DNA from: Gemmatimonadota bacterium
GTDB lineage: Bacteria; Gemmatimonadota; Gemmatimonadetes; Longimicrobiales; Gaopeijiaceae
Assembly: GCA_015664885.1 (NCBI GenBank)
Contig: DQPL01000064.1
Span: forward strand, 1 to 64,000
DNA length: 64,000 nt
Direction: 5' to 3'
The translations under genes were made by a program, and so were the position numbers. This document shows, one piece after another, positions 44,620 through 52,839 of the stretch (position 1 is the stretch's first letter; the number at the start of each line of letters is the position of its first letter). The notes under the pieces were generated by a model. That model was not told the origin of the DNA and ran no database searches. It worked only from the letters and a program-made list of their open reading frames with translations.

Positions 44620-44781
44620 ATGCCAGCCTCGCGTTTCGATCCCCGTCTAGTGCGGCGCCAGAGACGTGTAGTCATGGCCGTTCTGGTCCTGTTCGCGTCC
44701 GCATGCAGCGCAGGGCGAAGCTCGACCTCCGCCGATTCCTCCGGGCCACCGGGCACCGCGGAAGCCGGGTGGCGCCTATGA
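44620..44781 (+). CDS. Short putative lipoprotein, probably a gene fragment
   Basis: ATG 44620 with CAGGAAG upstream opens a basic N-terminus and a lipoprotein signal (RRVVMAVLVLFASAC), then a Ser/Gly/Ala-rich linker and a stop after 53 aa. The next reading frame begins at the overlapping ATGA. The two pieces may be one frameshifted gene, because the linker would run directly into the folded-looking sequence of the next entry. Confidence 0.45.
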   Translation: MPASRFDPRLVRRQRRVVMAVLVLFASACSAGRSSTSADSSGPPGTAEAGWRL

Positions 44782-45093
44782 CAGGTGCCGTTCGTATCTC
44801 GGTGGGTGAGATCGTGCTGATCGACCAAGACCCCTGGGGACTCGACGCGACTGTTGGCTCGGCGATGGGCCTGTCAGAACTCGTGGCGGCGGGCCTCCTA
44901 CGCCGGCCGGATGTGCACTTCGTGGAGCAGCGACGTTTCGCGGCAGCAGCAGAGGCGGAGCGCCGCGGAGAGCACCCGCCGGGAGCTCCACGCGGATGAC
45001 GACCGTGGCATCCGAGCCCGGTTCAGCAGGAGAGTCTCCGCACGCCTCGAGCACGATACAGCAGAGCAGCAATGTCAGCCGCCGGAGGCGCAT
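44776..45093 (-). pseudogene. 5' fragment of a lipoprotein gene, facing the previous fragment
   Basis: The minus-strand frame from ATG 45093 begins with a convincing lipoprotein signal (MRLRRLTLLLCCIVLEAC, then GDSPAEPGSDATVVIRVEL). After about residue 35 it runs into the antisense of the CsgG-like fragment and becomes Arg/Pro-rich with no protein character. Only the first ~100 bp (about 44990-45093) is therefore likely to be real coding sequence. Confidence 0.4.
44778..44999 (+). pseudogene. N-terminal fragment of an unknown extracytoplasmic protein (CsgG-like pattern)
   Basis: A 73-aa frame reading GAVRISVGEIVLIDQDPWG, then SELVAAGLLRRPDVHFVEQRRFAAA, and ending abruptly at GAPRG. The pattern 'small amphipathic domain, then L...rpDVxFVExRRF..A..aER' resembles the start of CsgG-like surface lipoproteins, but the rest of such a protein is missing. 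The coding signal stops where a minus-strand lipoprotein frame begins (about 44990), suggesting a rearrangement point. It overlaps the short lipoprotein frame by 4 bp. Confidence 0.45.
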
Positions 45094-45217
45094 CGGAAGC
45101 CTTCTCTGGGATTCGCGGTGGACGGAATGGGCCCGGGGTGAGACCGAAGATAGGGCGCGCTATTATGCCCGAACCAGGACGCCTTTCGCTGAAAGCCTGT
45201 CTCAGAGTTAACATGCG

Positions 45218-45235
45218 CCCCCTCACAAAGGGGGG
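45218..45235 (+). promoter_or_regulatory. Hairpin covering the ribosome-binding site of the metallo-hydrolase gene
   Basis: CCCCCT-CACAA-AGGGGG forms a 6-bp stem in which the 3' arm is the purine-rich ribosome-binding site located 5 bp before ATG 45240. In mRNA this would mask initiation until melted, so translation of the downstream operon may be controlled at this point. Confidence 0.5.
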
Positions 45236-45239
45236 ATCC

Positions 45240-46091
45240 ATGAGCAACCTGATACGTCGAGCACTCCTGAGCAGCGTCTTCGTTGCGACCGCGCTGACCG
45301 GAGCTCAGGCACAGAGCAGCCTGACCATCGAACAGGTCAAGGACGGGCTCTATGCGATCATCGGTAGCGGTGGAAACGTCGGCGTGCGGGTCACCCCGCA
45401 AGGCGTGATCCTGATCGACGACAAGTTTCCGCGGAACTTTGCCGAGATTCAGGAGCTCGTGAGCTCGGTGAGCGATCTACCCGTGAGATACGTGCTCAAT
45501 ACCCACCATCACGGGGACCACTCTGGTGGCAACGTCGAGTACATCGACATCTCCGAGGTCATCGCCCACCAGAATGCTCGCGACAACATGGTGAGGGGCA
45601 ACCAGGACGCGCCGCCAAGGGTGGTCTTCACCGATCAGACGGCTGTCTATCTCGGAGGCGTGGAGGTACGAGCGTTCTACATGGGTCGGGGGCATACCAA
45701 CGGCGATGCCGTGATCTACTTCCCCGACCTGAGAACCGTGCACGGCGGTGATCTTCTGCACCGCATCGCGCCATTCATCGACTATGGGAATGGCGGTAGC
45801 AGCGAAGGTTGGGTGGGCACCCTGAACAATATTCTGGAGCTCGACTTCGACACGGCCATCCCGGGGCACGGCGCGGTAATGAACCGGAACGACGTCGTGG
45901 ACTTCCGCAATCAAATGGAGGCGGTTCGCTCGCGCATGGCGGAGTTGATCAGGTCGGGCATGCCCAAGAGCGAAGCGTCGGAGCGCATCAAGACGCAGGA
46001 CCTGAGCTGGACCATGCAGGAGAACGGCCTCTTCATGGGTCGTAGCATTCCGGGTTTCTACGATGAGGTCGCGGCTGAGGTGCGGAACTAG
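45240..46091 (+). CDS. Periplasmic metallo-beta-lactamase-fold hydrolase
   Basis: Track start 45072 is too long; ATG 45240 follows AAAGGGGGG and begins a Sec signal peptide (ALLSSVFVATALTGAQAQ). The 283-aa protein has the full metal motif HHHGDH (His 89, His 91, Asp 93, His 94), a later GRGHTNGDAVIYFPD, HGGDLLH and the C-terminal GHG. It is a zinc-dependent hydrolase with unknown substrate (ester, lactone or beta-lactam-like). It sits 2 bp before a PQQ dehydrogenase and a cytochrome c. Metallo-hydrolases of this fold are known partners of quinoprotein dehydrogenases (quinoprotein-relay/SoxH-like group), so a joint pathway is likely. Confidence 0.82.
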   Translation: MSNLIRRALLSSVFVATALTGAQAQSSLTIEQVKDGLYAIIGSGGNVGVRVTPQGVILIDDKFPRNFAEIQELVSSVSDLPVRYVLNTHHHGDHSGGNVEYIDISEVIAHQNARDNMVRGNQDAPPRVVFTDQTAVYLGGVEVRAFYMGRGHTNGDAVIYFPDLRTVHGGDLLHRIAPFIDYGNGGSSEGWVGTLNNILELDFDTAIPGHGAVMNRNDVVDFRNQMEAVRSRMAELIRSGMPKSEASERIKTQDLSWTMQENGLFMGRSIPGFYDEVAAEVRN

Positions 46092-46093
46092 CC

Positions 46094-47842
46094 ATGAAGA
46101 CCAGACGCCTGCTTTGCGTTTTCATCGTGATGCTGTCGGTGGCGCCGGGCGTTACGGCGCAAGCGAACGACTTCAACACAGTTTCCGAGGATATGCTGCG
46201 TGACCCACCACCGGGTGATTGGTTAAACTGGAGAAGGACGGACGACGCATGGGGTTATAGCCCGCTCGATCAGATCACCTCGGACAACGTCGCTCAACTT
46301 CAGTTGGCGTGGTCGTGGGCCATGGACGACACGGGCGGGCAGGAAGCGGCGCCCCTGGTTCATGACGGCGTCATCTACCTGCCGAATCCACGCGGGGTCA
46401 TTCAGGCGCTCGATGGCGCCAGCGGTGACCTGCTCTGGGAGTATCGCCCTGGCGTCACGCCACGACTGGACGGTACGCCCACTTCGGACAACTCCGGACT
46501 GCCGGCCGGTGCTTTCGCGGGTGTCGGACGTGGAGTGCAGAAAAACATCGCCATCTATGGCGATATGCTGTATGCGGCCACGGGGGACGCGAGCATCGTC
46601 GCCGTGGACGCGAGAACGGGAAGAGAAGTCTGGAGAACCGCGGTGGCTGATCCGGACCTGGGGTACCACTACGTGGCGGGGCCCATCGTCGCTGATGGCA
46701 CGCTCATTACCGGGATCAATGGATGCGACCGCTACAAGGAAGACGTGTGTTTCATCACCGGTCATGATCCACTTACAGGTGAAGAGCTGTGGCGCACCTC
46801 CACCGTGGCCCGCCCGGGGGAGCCGGGTGGTGACACCTGGAGCGATCTGCCGTTGATGTTCAGGGCAGGAAGCGACGCTTGGATCGCAGGCAGCTACGAC
46901 GCGGAAACCGGTTTGGTCTACTGGGCGACCGCACAAGCCAAGCCGTGGGCCAGAGCGCAACGCGGCACCGCCGGGGACGCGCTCTACACCAACTCGAGCC
47001 TGGCGCTCGACCCCAAGACAGGGGAAATGGTCTGGTACTATCAGTACCTGCCAGGCGACACCCACGACATGGACGAGGTCTTCGAGAGCTTGTTGATCGA
47101 CGTGGGTGGGCGAAAGTCGTTGTTCAAGATGGGCAAGCTGGGAATCCTATGGCAGTTGGATCGCACCACGGGCGAATTCATCCACGCCACCGACATCGGG
47201 TACCAGAACATCCTCGACGTCGATCGGGCGACCGGCAGGGTCCGGTATCGGCCCGGCATGGTCCAGGAGCTCGGCATCGAGATCCACATGTGCCCGAGCA
47301 CATCGGGATTCAAGAGCTGGCGCGCGATGGCCTACAGCCCGCAGACGAGATTCCTGTACATCCCCATCACGCTCAACTGCGAGCGCGCGACGTTCGGGCC
47401 GGTCGATCGGATTCCTGGGGGTGGCGGCACAGGTCCGGTGCGACGCATCAACACCGAGCATCCGGCAGCGGAGGGAAACCTGGGTGAGCTGCTGGTCATG
47501 GATGTCACCAACGGCGAGATCAAATGGCGCCATCGCACGCCCTCACCGATCAATACCGCGGCGCTCACCACCGCGGGAGGCTTGGTCTTCGCAGGGGACT
47601 GGGATCGGCACATGTACGCCTATGATGCGGCAACCGGCGACATCCTGTGGCAGACGCGCTTACCCACTTCCGCTCAGGGCTTCCCGATTTCGTATTTGGC
47701 GGACGGCAAGCAGTACGTGGCAATGCCCGTGGGGATTGGCGGCGCGAGCTGGTCCACGATGCTACCCAATGACCTGTCACCCGAAATTCGGCGCCCGAGC
47801 AACGGCAATTCCATCCACGTGTTCGCGCTGCCGAAGCGATGA
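46094..47842 (+). CDS. PQQ-dependent dehydrogenase (quinoprotein alcohol dehydrogenase family)
   Basis: Periplasmic eight-bladed propeller enzyme that should oxidise an alcohol or related compound using PQQ. The 582-aa protein has a Sec signal (LLCVFIVMLSVAPGVTAQA), the N-terminal DWLNWRRTDDAWGYSPLDQI, tryptophan-docking repeats (GDLLWEYRPG, GEELWRTST, GEIKWRHRTP, GDILWQTRLP), and GDTHDMDEVFESLLIDVGG, the usual blade before the active site. I see no vicinal Cys-Cys pair of methanol dehydrogenases in the expected blade, and no fused haem domain. Electrons would go to the separate cytochrome encoded next. No PQQ synthesis genes are in the window. Confidence 0.9.
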   Translation: MKTRRLLCVFIVMLSVAPGVTAQANDFNTVSEDMLRDPPPGDWLNWRRTDDAWGYSPLDQITSDNVAQLQLAWSWAMDDTGGQEAAPLVHDGVIYLPNPRGVIQALDGASGDLLWEYRPGVTPRLDGTPTSDNSGLPAGAFAGVGRGVQKNIAIYGDMLYAATGDASIVAVDARTGREVWRTAVADPDLGYHYVAGPIVADGTLITGINGCDRYKEDVCFITGHDPLTGEELWRTSTVARPGEPGGDTWSDLPLMFRAGSDAWIAGSYDAETGLVYWATAQAKPWARAQRGTAGDALYTNSSLALDPKTGEMVWYYQYLPGDTHDMDEVFESLLIDVGGRKSLFKMGKLGILWQLDRTTGEFIHATDIGYQNILDVDRATGRVRYRPGMVQELGIEIHMCPSTSGFKSWRAMAYSPQTRFLYIPITLNCERATFGPVDRIPGGGGTGPVRRINTEHPAAEGNLGELLVMDVTNGEIKWRHRTPSPINTAALTTAGGLVFAGDWDRHMYAYDAATGDILWQTRLPTSAQGFPISYLADGKQYVAMPVGIGGASWSTMLPNDLSPEIRRPSNGNSIHVFALPKR

Positions 47843-48366
47843 TATCGCGACCCAGGTCATCATTTTTCGTGCTCGGACTGCTGGCTACGGCCACCGCGTG
47901 CGCCGGACCCTCAGTCGCCCAGCCCGGAAGCCCAGCGGCCCAGTCCGGAGGCTCGTTGGCCGAATCCGGAGGCGCTGAATCCGCAGTCGGGGAGTCCGGA
48001 AGCGCGTTGGCCGAGTCTGTCTGGGCCGGCATCTATTCGCAGCAGCAGGCCGAACGTGGCGCAGCCCACTACCTGGAAACCTGCTCGTCCTGCCACTCGG
48101 AAGATCTGCGTGGCAACAGCAATGCGCCGAGCTTGATCGGATCTAGCTTCATGTTTCTCTGGGGGGATCGATCTCTTGGTGACCTGTTTACGAGCATCCA
48201 AACGCTGATGCCGACCAACGCGCCCAACAGTCTGCCACCTCAGAGCTACCTCGACATCCTGGCCTTCATCATGGAATCCAACGGGTTCCCGCCTGGTACG
48301 AGCGAACTCGTGGCTGACCCCGCATTTCTCGGCCAGATCATGATCACCGCGAGGTCCGGGCTATAG
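47839..48366 (+). CDS. Cytochrome c lipoprotein, probable electron acceptor of the PQQ dehydrogenase
   Basis: A 175-aa protein whose ATG overlaps the dehydrogenase stop (ATGA). The N-terminus is a lipoprotein signal (VLGLLATATAC, Cys 21), followed by a flexible Ser/Gly/Ala/Glu linker of about 40 residues with near-repeats (AQSGGSLAESGG, GESGSALAES), then a cytochrome c domain with one CSSCH haem site (82-86) and a likely Met axial ligand in LMPTNAP. The linker would let a membrane-tethered haem domain reach the periplasmic enzyme. Similar domains end soluble alcohol dehydrogenases as fusions; here the cytochrome is separate. Confidence 0.88.
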   Translation: MISRPRSSFFVLGLLATATACAGPSVAQPGSPAAQSGGSLAESGGAESAVGESGSALAESVWAGIYSQQQAERGAAHYLETCSSCHSEDLRGNSNAPSLIGSSFMFLWGDRSLGDLFTSIQTLMPTNAPNSLPPQSYLDILAFIMESNGFPPGTSELVADPAFLGQIMITARSGL

Positions 48367-48374
48367 GAGATTCC

Positions 48375-49226
48375 GTGGGCCCACTGGGCCGAGCCTTCCT
48401 GGTGCTCGCCCTGGTGACCGTCGCCTGGTCGGCGCAGCCCGCCGACATGGCGGCACAGTTTCCGTACCATCTGTCCAAACGCGACGCGATCGCGTTGCCC
48501 GCGTTGGCGGCCGCGGGCGCTCTCTCGCAGGTAGTAGCCAATTCGGTGAGCGGTCTCGAGCGCTCGCAGTTGAAGGCCCTGAACCGTGCGGACGTCAACG
48601 GCTTCGACCGATGGGCGACCCGGCAGTGGTCCGAGTCCTGGCAAAGCCGAAGCGACCGTCTTCGCCTCATCGCATGGTCGAGCTCTGCCGGCGCGATTGC
48701 CATCGCCGACCTTGAGGGTGGCTTCTTCACGACACTCGTGATGGGCCTCGAGGTGGGCCTGGCTGTCGGCAGTATCACGCAGTACACCAAAGCAGCAACA
48801 CGACGGATGCGCCCTTATGCCTACAACTCCGACGTGAGCGTCGACGAGAGGTACGTCAAGGCTACGGCGGAAGGAGACGCGCGCCTCTCGTTCTTCTCGG
48901 GGCACGCGTCGACAGCCTTCGCCTCTGCGGTCTTCGCCTCAACCGTATTGGATCACATCTATTCCGACGCGTGGTGGACGAAGTGGGTCTGGGTAGGCAC
49001 ACTCGCCGCCGCCTCGGGCACAGCCTACGCGCGCACCAAGGCCGGAAAGCACTATCCGACGGACGTGCTCACCGGAGCAGCAGTCGGAAGCGCGGTCGCC
49101 TTCTTCCTGCCGAAAATGCACGAGCGACATGGAACCGCAGCACCTGAAGCAGGCGACGGCCGGGTCAGCGTGGCGCTCTCCTCGGGAGGACTTGGCCTCC
49201 GAATCGGGGTCGGGCCGGGTCGCTGA
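48375..49226 (+). CDS. PAP2-family phosphatase
   Basis: A 283-aa protein with a GTG start and a clear TAGGAGA ribosome-binding site. PAP2 motifs: KAATRRMRP (KxxxxxxRP), FSGHAS (the SGH motif) and ARTKAGKHYPTD (SRxxxxxHxxxD-like, with Ala instead of Ser). Hydrophobic helices fit the membrane-embedded lipid-phosphatase type, with a possible signal sequence. It may dephosphorylate undecaprenyl pyrophosphate or phosphatidate; the sequence does not decide. It follows the cytochrome by 8 bp, so it is probably co-transcribed, although a functional link is not obvious. Confidence 0.85.
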   Translation: MGPLGRAFLVLALVTVAWSAQPADMAAQFPYHLSKRDAIALPALAAAGALSQVVANSVSGLERSQLKALNRADVNGFDRWATRQWSESWQSRSDRLRLIAWSSSAGAIAIADLEGGFFTTLVMGLEVGLAVGSITQYTKAATRRMRPYAYNSDVSVDERYVKATAEGDARLSFFSGHASTAFASAVFASTVLDHIYSDAWWTKWVWVGTLAAASGTAYARTKAGKHYPTDVLTGAAVGSAVAFFLPKMHERHGTAAPEAGDGRVSVALSSGGLGLRIGVGPGR

Positions 49227-49361
49227 CGCTCGGCGCGCCGCAGCCGCAGGCGAACTGAGCCTCGCGCCTAGACTGCGCGCTTGCGAAACGCAACAGCCCG
49301 GCCCAGGTTGCGCGATGGGCCGGTGGGTAGGGGTGATTGACACGCTCCAAGGAGGCGAACC

Positions 49362-49865
49362 ATGGGCATGTTCGGTCGCGCAATCTGCGGAGCGAAAGCA
49401 GGCGCCGTCGCCGCCGCGGGGGTAGCTCTCTCCTTCTTCGTCCTCGACCTGATACAGTTCCAGCCCCTGGCCACCGCGGGTGCCCTGTCGGGGGCCGCCT
49501 TTGGGCCCACCGCGGGTGTTGAGTTGGATCTCGCCAGCGTGTCGGGAGTCATCGCCGGCCTGGCCACCGCCTTCCGCATCGCCACCTTCACCGTGGTGCA
49601 CTTCCTCATGTTCTCTCTAGTGGGGATCTCGGCCTCGCTGATCTTCGACTGGAGGCAACCTGTCGGCCTCAGGCCCGTGTTGGTCGTGGCGGCCCTTTGC
49701 GCGGCGGCGTTCTCCGGTACCATCGCCATGTCGGGCTCGGTCGTGGCGTTGGAGTATCTCGGGCCGTCGGCGCTGATCGCGGCGAGCTTCCTGGCCGGCG
49801 TGCTCCTCTGCGGGTATCTCCGTCTTGCGGCTATGCCCGAGCCGGAAGAGACACCGACGGACTAG
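49362..49865 (+). CDS. Small multi-pass membrane protein, unknown
   Basis: A 167-aa hydrophobic protein preceded by AAGGAGG. About four helices are visible (KAGAVAAAGVALSFFVLDLI, VVHFLMFSLVGISASLIF, VLVVAALCAAAFSGTIAMSG and ALIAASFLAGVLLCGYL). No motif recognised. Its end overlaps the permease end on the other strand by 4 bp. The 135-bp gap before it (49227-49361) shows nothing I recognise. Confidence 0.7.
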   Translation: MGMFGRAICGAKAGAVAAAGVALSFFVLDLIQFQPLATAGALSGAAFGPTAGVELDLASVSGVIAGLATAFRIATFTVVHFLMFSLVGISASLIFDWRQPVGLRPVLVVAALCAAAFSGTIAMSGSVVALEYLGPSALIAASFLAGVLLCGYLRLAAMPEPEETPTD

Positions 49866-51147
49866 GCAGGCTCCACGGGGTCGTTCGCTTCCACGGGCAG
49901 CACCGCGTTCAATACCAGCGAGCTCAACCCACCCGTGATCAGCCCCGATCCGAAGAACGTGCCGACCCAGTCCGGCAGGCTCTGCAAAACGTCGGGCCGT
50001 AGCTCGATTCCGAGTCCCAGCCCAAGCGAGACTGCCAGGACGATCATGTTACGCTGATCGAGCACGACGCCTCGATGCAGGATCGCCGCGCCGCTCGCAA
50101 AGATCACGGAGAACATGATGAGCCCTCCGCCTCCAATGACCGGTGCCGGAATCGTGGCGAAACCGGCGCCGACGACTGGTACGAGGCCGAAGACCACCAG
50201 GATTACTCCCGAGATCGCGGTGACGTGGCGGCTCACGACCCCGGTGAAGTTCACGAGGCCCACGGTCTGTGAATACGAAGTGTTCGGAAACGCGCTGAAG
50301 AGCGCCGCCAGACCGCTCATGACACCATCGGCGACGAGCCCGCCCCTCAGCTCCTGGGTCGTCGCGTCGCGGTCCACCGCAGCGAGTGTGCCTGAGATAT
50401 CCCCGATCGTCTCCATGGCGCTGATCACGTAAATGAACGCCATGAGCAGGATGGCGTCGACATGGAACTCCAGGCCGAAGGCCAGCGGTCTGGGCGCGGC
50501 GAGCAAGCCGGCGTCCGAGACCGCAGAGAAGTCCACCCTGCCCAGCGCGATCGCGAGCGCGTACCCGGTGACGACACCTACGAGCAAGCTCGCATGGCGG
50601 AGGAAGCCCTTCCCGAAGCGGTTGAGCAGCAGCGTCACCAAGAAGACCACGCCGGCCATCAACAGGTTCACCGGTGCCCCATAGTCGGCCGCTGCCACGC
50701 CACCGGCCGCGTAGTCCATGCCTACCGGAATGAGCGTGAGCCCAATGAGCATCACGACGATTCCGTTCACCAACGGCGGGAAGAGAGTCCGCAGGCGGCT
50801 GATCGAGAAGCCCAGCAGAATCTCGACCACCGAGGCAACCAGGCACGCACCGAAAACCGCCGCCAGTCCGTATTCACGGCCGATCACGATGATGCCGGTC
50901 ACAAAAGCGATGCTCGTCCCCATGATGACCGGAATGCGTCCGCCGACCGGCCCGATGGGGTACGCCTGCACGAGGATCGCAATGCCCGCCATGAAGAACA
51001 CGGCCTGCATGAGCAACGCGGTGTCTGCCCCGAGAGGCTGAGCGCGCCGGCCACCAGTAGCGGCGGCGTGATGTTGCCCAGCAGCATCGCCACCAGGTGC
51101 TGGAACCCGAGTGGCACGGCCTCGCGCAGGGGTGGCCGATCGTCCAC
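49862..51147 (-). pseudogene. Uracil/xanthine permease (NCS2 family) split by a one-base frameshift
   Basis: Purine or uracil importer of the inner membrane. The main frame (49862-51016) lacks its first ~45 residues; these are found in another minus-strand frame from GTG 51147 ([21 protein letters not shown] and GALSLSG). Adding one G to the CCCC run at 51028-51031 (plus strand) restores the join, giving SLSG-ADTALLMQAVF as expected. The repaired protein would be about 428 aa with NCS2 features such as GLQHxxAM-like [22 protein letters not shown] and roughly 12-14 helices. It is either a real inactivating mutation or a sequencing error. The divergent neighbour is a molybdo-hydroxylase subunit fragment, fitting a former purine-use locus. 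Confidence 0.85.
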
Positions 51148-51246
51148 CCCCTATACGACGTGCTTGCGTCCGTTCTGGCCCATTCTCAGCTTAGCCCTCG
51201 CCGCTCCACCCTCGTCTCTCCGCTATCCCTAGGACATCCGCCCACC

Positions 51247-51525
51247 TTGACTCACGAACGGACCATCCCCTCCCCCATCAGAATCACCATCAACGGCGTG
51301 CCGCGCGAAGGCTCAGCCGAGGCACGGATGCTCCTGAGCGATTTCCTTCGTCATGAGCTACGCCTCACCGGGACACACGTGGGGTGCGAGCACGGCGTCT
51401 GCGGTGCCTGCACGGTTCTGCTCGACGGCGTCTCTGTGCGATCGTGCCTCATGTTCGCGGTCCAGGCCAATGTCCGTATTCAACTCGAGCGGCCCTTACG
51501 AATTCCAGGGGAGCGTCCCTCCTGA
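51247..51525 (+). pseudogene. Truncated [2Fe-2S] subunit of a molybdenum hydroxylase (CoxS/XdhC type)
   Basis: From TTG 51247 the frame reads [21 protein letters not shown], then [22 protein letters not shown] and [11 protein letters not shown]. The four plant-ferredoxin-type ligands are intact (CEHGVCGAC plus SC). In the family the next part should be the second, all-helical [2Fe-2S] domain with LQCGFCTPG; here homology stops at about 51469 and the frame ends soon after with unrelated sequence. The missing half and catalytic partners are not in the window. Divergent from the permease gene, 99 bp away. Confidence 0.85.
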
Positions 51526-51910
51526 GGACTGCGACAAGCTCTGGCTGTACGTGGAGGCTGATGACGGACCGGGCGTCCACAGCCGTTATCTGCTGGACGG
51601 GTGTGGCGAGCACACGCTGAACATCGACATTGCCAACAATATCCAGGTCACTGGCACGGTCACATTGGATGGTAGCCCCTACGTGGGGCAGATCGGCGTG
51701 GCCGTGGGCCAGATGCCCCCCGACCTTGAAACCCATCGAATACGGTCCACAGGGTCAAACGTGGCGGGTGAGTACGCTTTTTCCGCGAGCTTCGACCCGG
51801 CGTACTGCGACGACCTTTGGGTGTGGTTGATCGGAGACACCGTCGACCACTTGGAGAAAATTCCAGGGTGCGGACCGCAGGGCGTTGACGTGGACGCCGT
51901 CTCGCTCTAA
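51470..51910 (+). pseudogene. C-terminal part of a secreted repeat protein fused to the previous fragment
   Basis: In the other frame, starting at the join (ATG 51470 is available), the sequence is clearly protein-like for 146 aa: [40 protein letters not shown], then GTVTLDGSPYVGQIGVAVG and SFDPAYCDDLWVWLIGD. Two half-repeats (EDCDKLWLYV...LDGCGEHTL and AYCDDLWVWLI...IPGCGP) show paired Cys and Trp, suggesting disulfide-bearing carboxypeptidase-regulatory-like domains of an exported protein. There is no signal peptide, so this looks like the tail of a larger gene moved here. It ends with a 4-bp overlap of the next gene's stop. Confidence 0.65.
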
Positions 51911-52839
51911 TACACCGGCGAGCACTCGCTGCCGGTCAGCTCCCCGCGAATCCACGCCGCAAGCGTCTGCCACTCCGTATCATTTCGGTTCTGCCACCGC
52001 CTCACGCCGTTGTGGGCATACGAACCGCCACCGTCCGGGTGCAGGGGCTTCAGCAGGAAGCGACTCCCCTCGGGATCGCCGGGCACGATCAGTCTCTGGA
52101 GTGACTCGAATCCCTGTCGGGCTTCCGCCACCGTCAACACGCCACCGCTGGCACTGCGTGGGGCGAACCCTGCCAAGCCGGCCGCATGACACGAGGTGCA
52201 CGGGAGCTGCCCGTATTTCCCGACGCTGAGCACCCCCGGGTGGACGCAACTGCGATAGTACTGGAAGTCGACGGCCACCAGTGCGTCTGCGGGCGTGAAC
52301 TCCGCCGCAGGGAGGGCACGGATCCAGTCGAGTATGACTTGATACTCGGGGTCCTGAGTCGAATCCCAGTGGGCGCCGCCCGTGTGACGCAGCCCGCCAG
52401 CTCCCACTGCCAACGGCTTCCGTAGAAACCTGCTGGACTCTGGGTCGGAGGCATTGACCAGTTGGGTCACGACCTCGTAGTTGCGGCGAGACTGTTCCTC
52501 TGTCCAGGCCCCTCCATCCGGTGTTTCGGTCGGCTCTTCGAGGGAGAAACGAACGCTCGTTTGCCACACGTGGCACATGACACAAGCGGCGTTGCCGTCC
52601 GTCGACCCCGGGTAGCCACGAGACCTCAGGAACAGGGGCTCGATGTTCGTCCGGTAGTAGTCGAACGGATCCTGCGGCATCGCACCGTCGGGGGACGGCT
52701 CGGTGGACGCCTGGAGCGGCTCGGCCGACCCCAAGCCCTCGGAGGTCGGGCCGAGACCAACAAGAATGCCGACTCCAGCAATCAGGGAGAAGCCGGCCGC
52801 CCATCCCCCCAAACCACGCCCTCTAGTGTTCGGGTTCAT
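51907..52839 (-). CDS. Secreted two-domain cytochrome c-like protein
   Basis: A 310-aa protein with an N-terminal hydrophobic signal or anchor (AGFSLIAGVGILVGLG). There are two haem-binding sites, CVMCH (86-90) and CTSCH (214-218). Each is followed by the same pattern: SRFLxKPL, then GGxxHxGG/NGxxxW, then D-E-x-Q...WIRA/G, so the protein arose by internal duplication. Such CxxCH domains ending in WIRxG occur in Planctomycetes/Acidobacteria-type cytochrome proteins of unknown role. It overlaps the YVTN beta-propeller gene by 4 bp, so the two are probably one electron-transfer or sensing unit. Confidence 0.75.
   Translation of the reverse strand: MNPNTRGRGLGGWAAGFSLIAGVGILVGLGPTSEGLGSAEPLQASTEPSPDGAMPQDPFDYYRTNIEPLFLRSRGYPGSTDGNAACVMCHVWQTSVRFSLEEPTETPDGGAWTEEQSRRNYEVVTQLVNASDPESSRFLRKPLAVGAGGLRHTGGAHWDSTQDPEYQVILDWIRALPAAEFTPADALVAVDFQYYRSCVHPGVLSVGKYGQLPCTSCHAAGLAGFAPRSASGGVLTVAEARQGFESLQRLIVPGDPEGSRFLLKPLHPDGGGSYAHNGVRRWQNRNDTEWQTLAAWIRGELTGSECSPVY

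Noticed and set aside
47920-48030. Possible DNA repeat in the cytochrome linker
   Set aside because: The near-repeats are short and degenerate and are explained by a flexible Ser/Gly/Ala linker.
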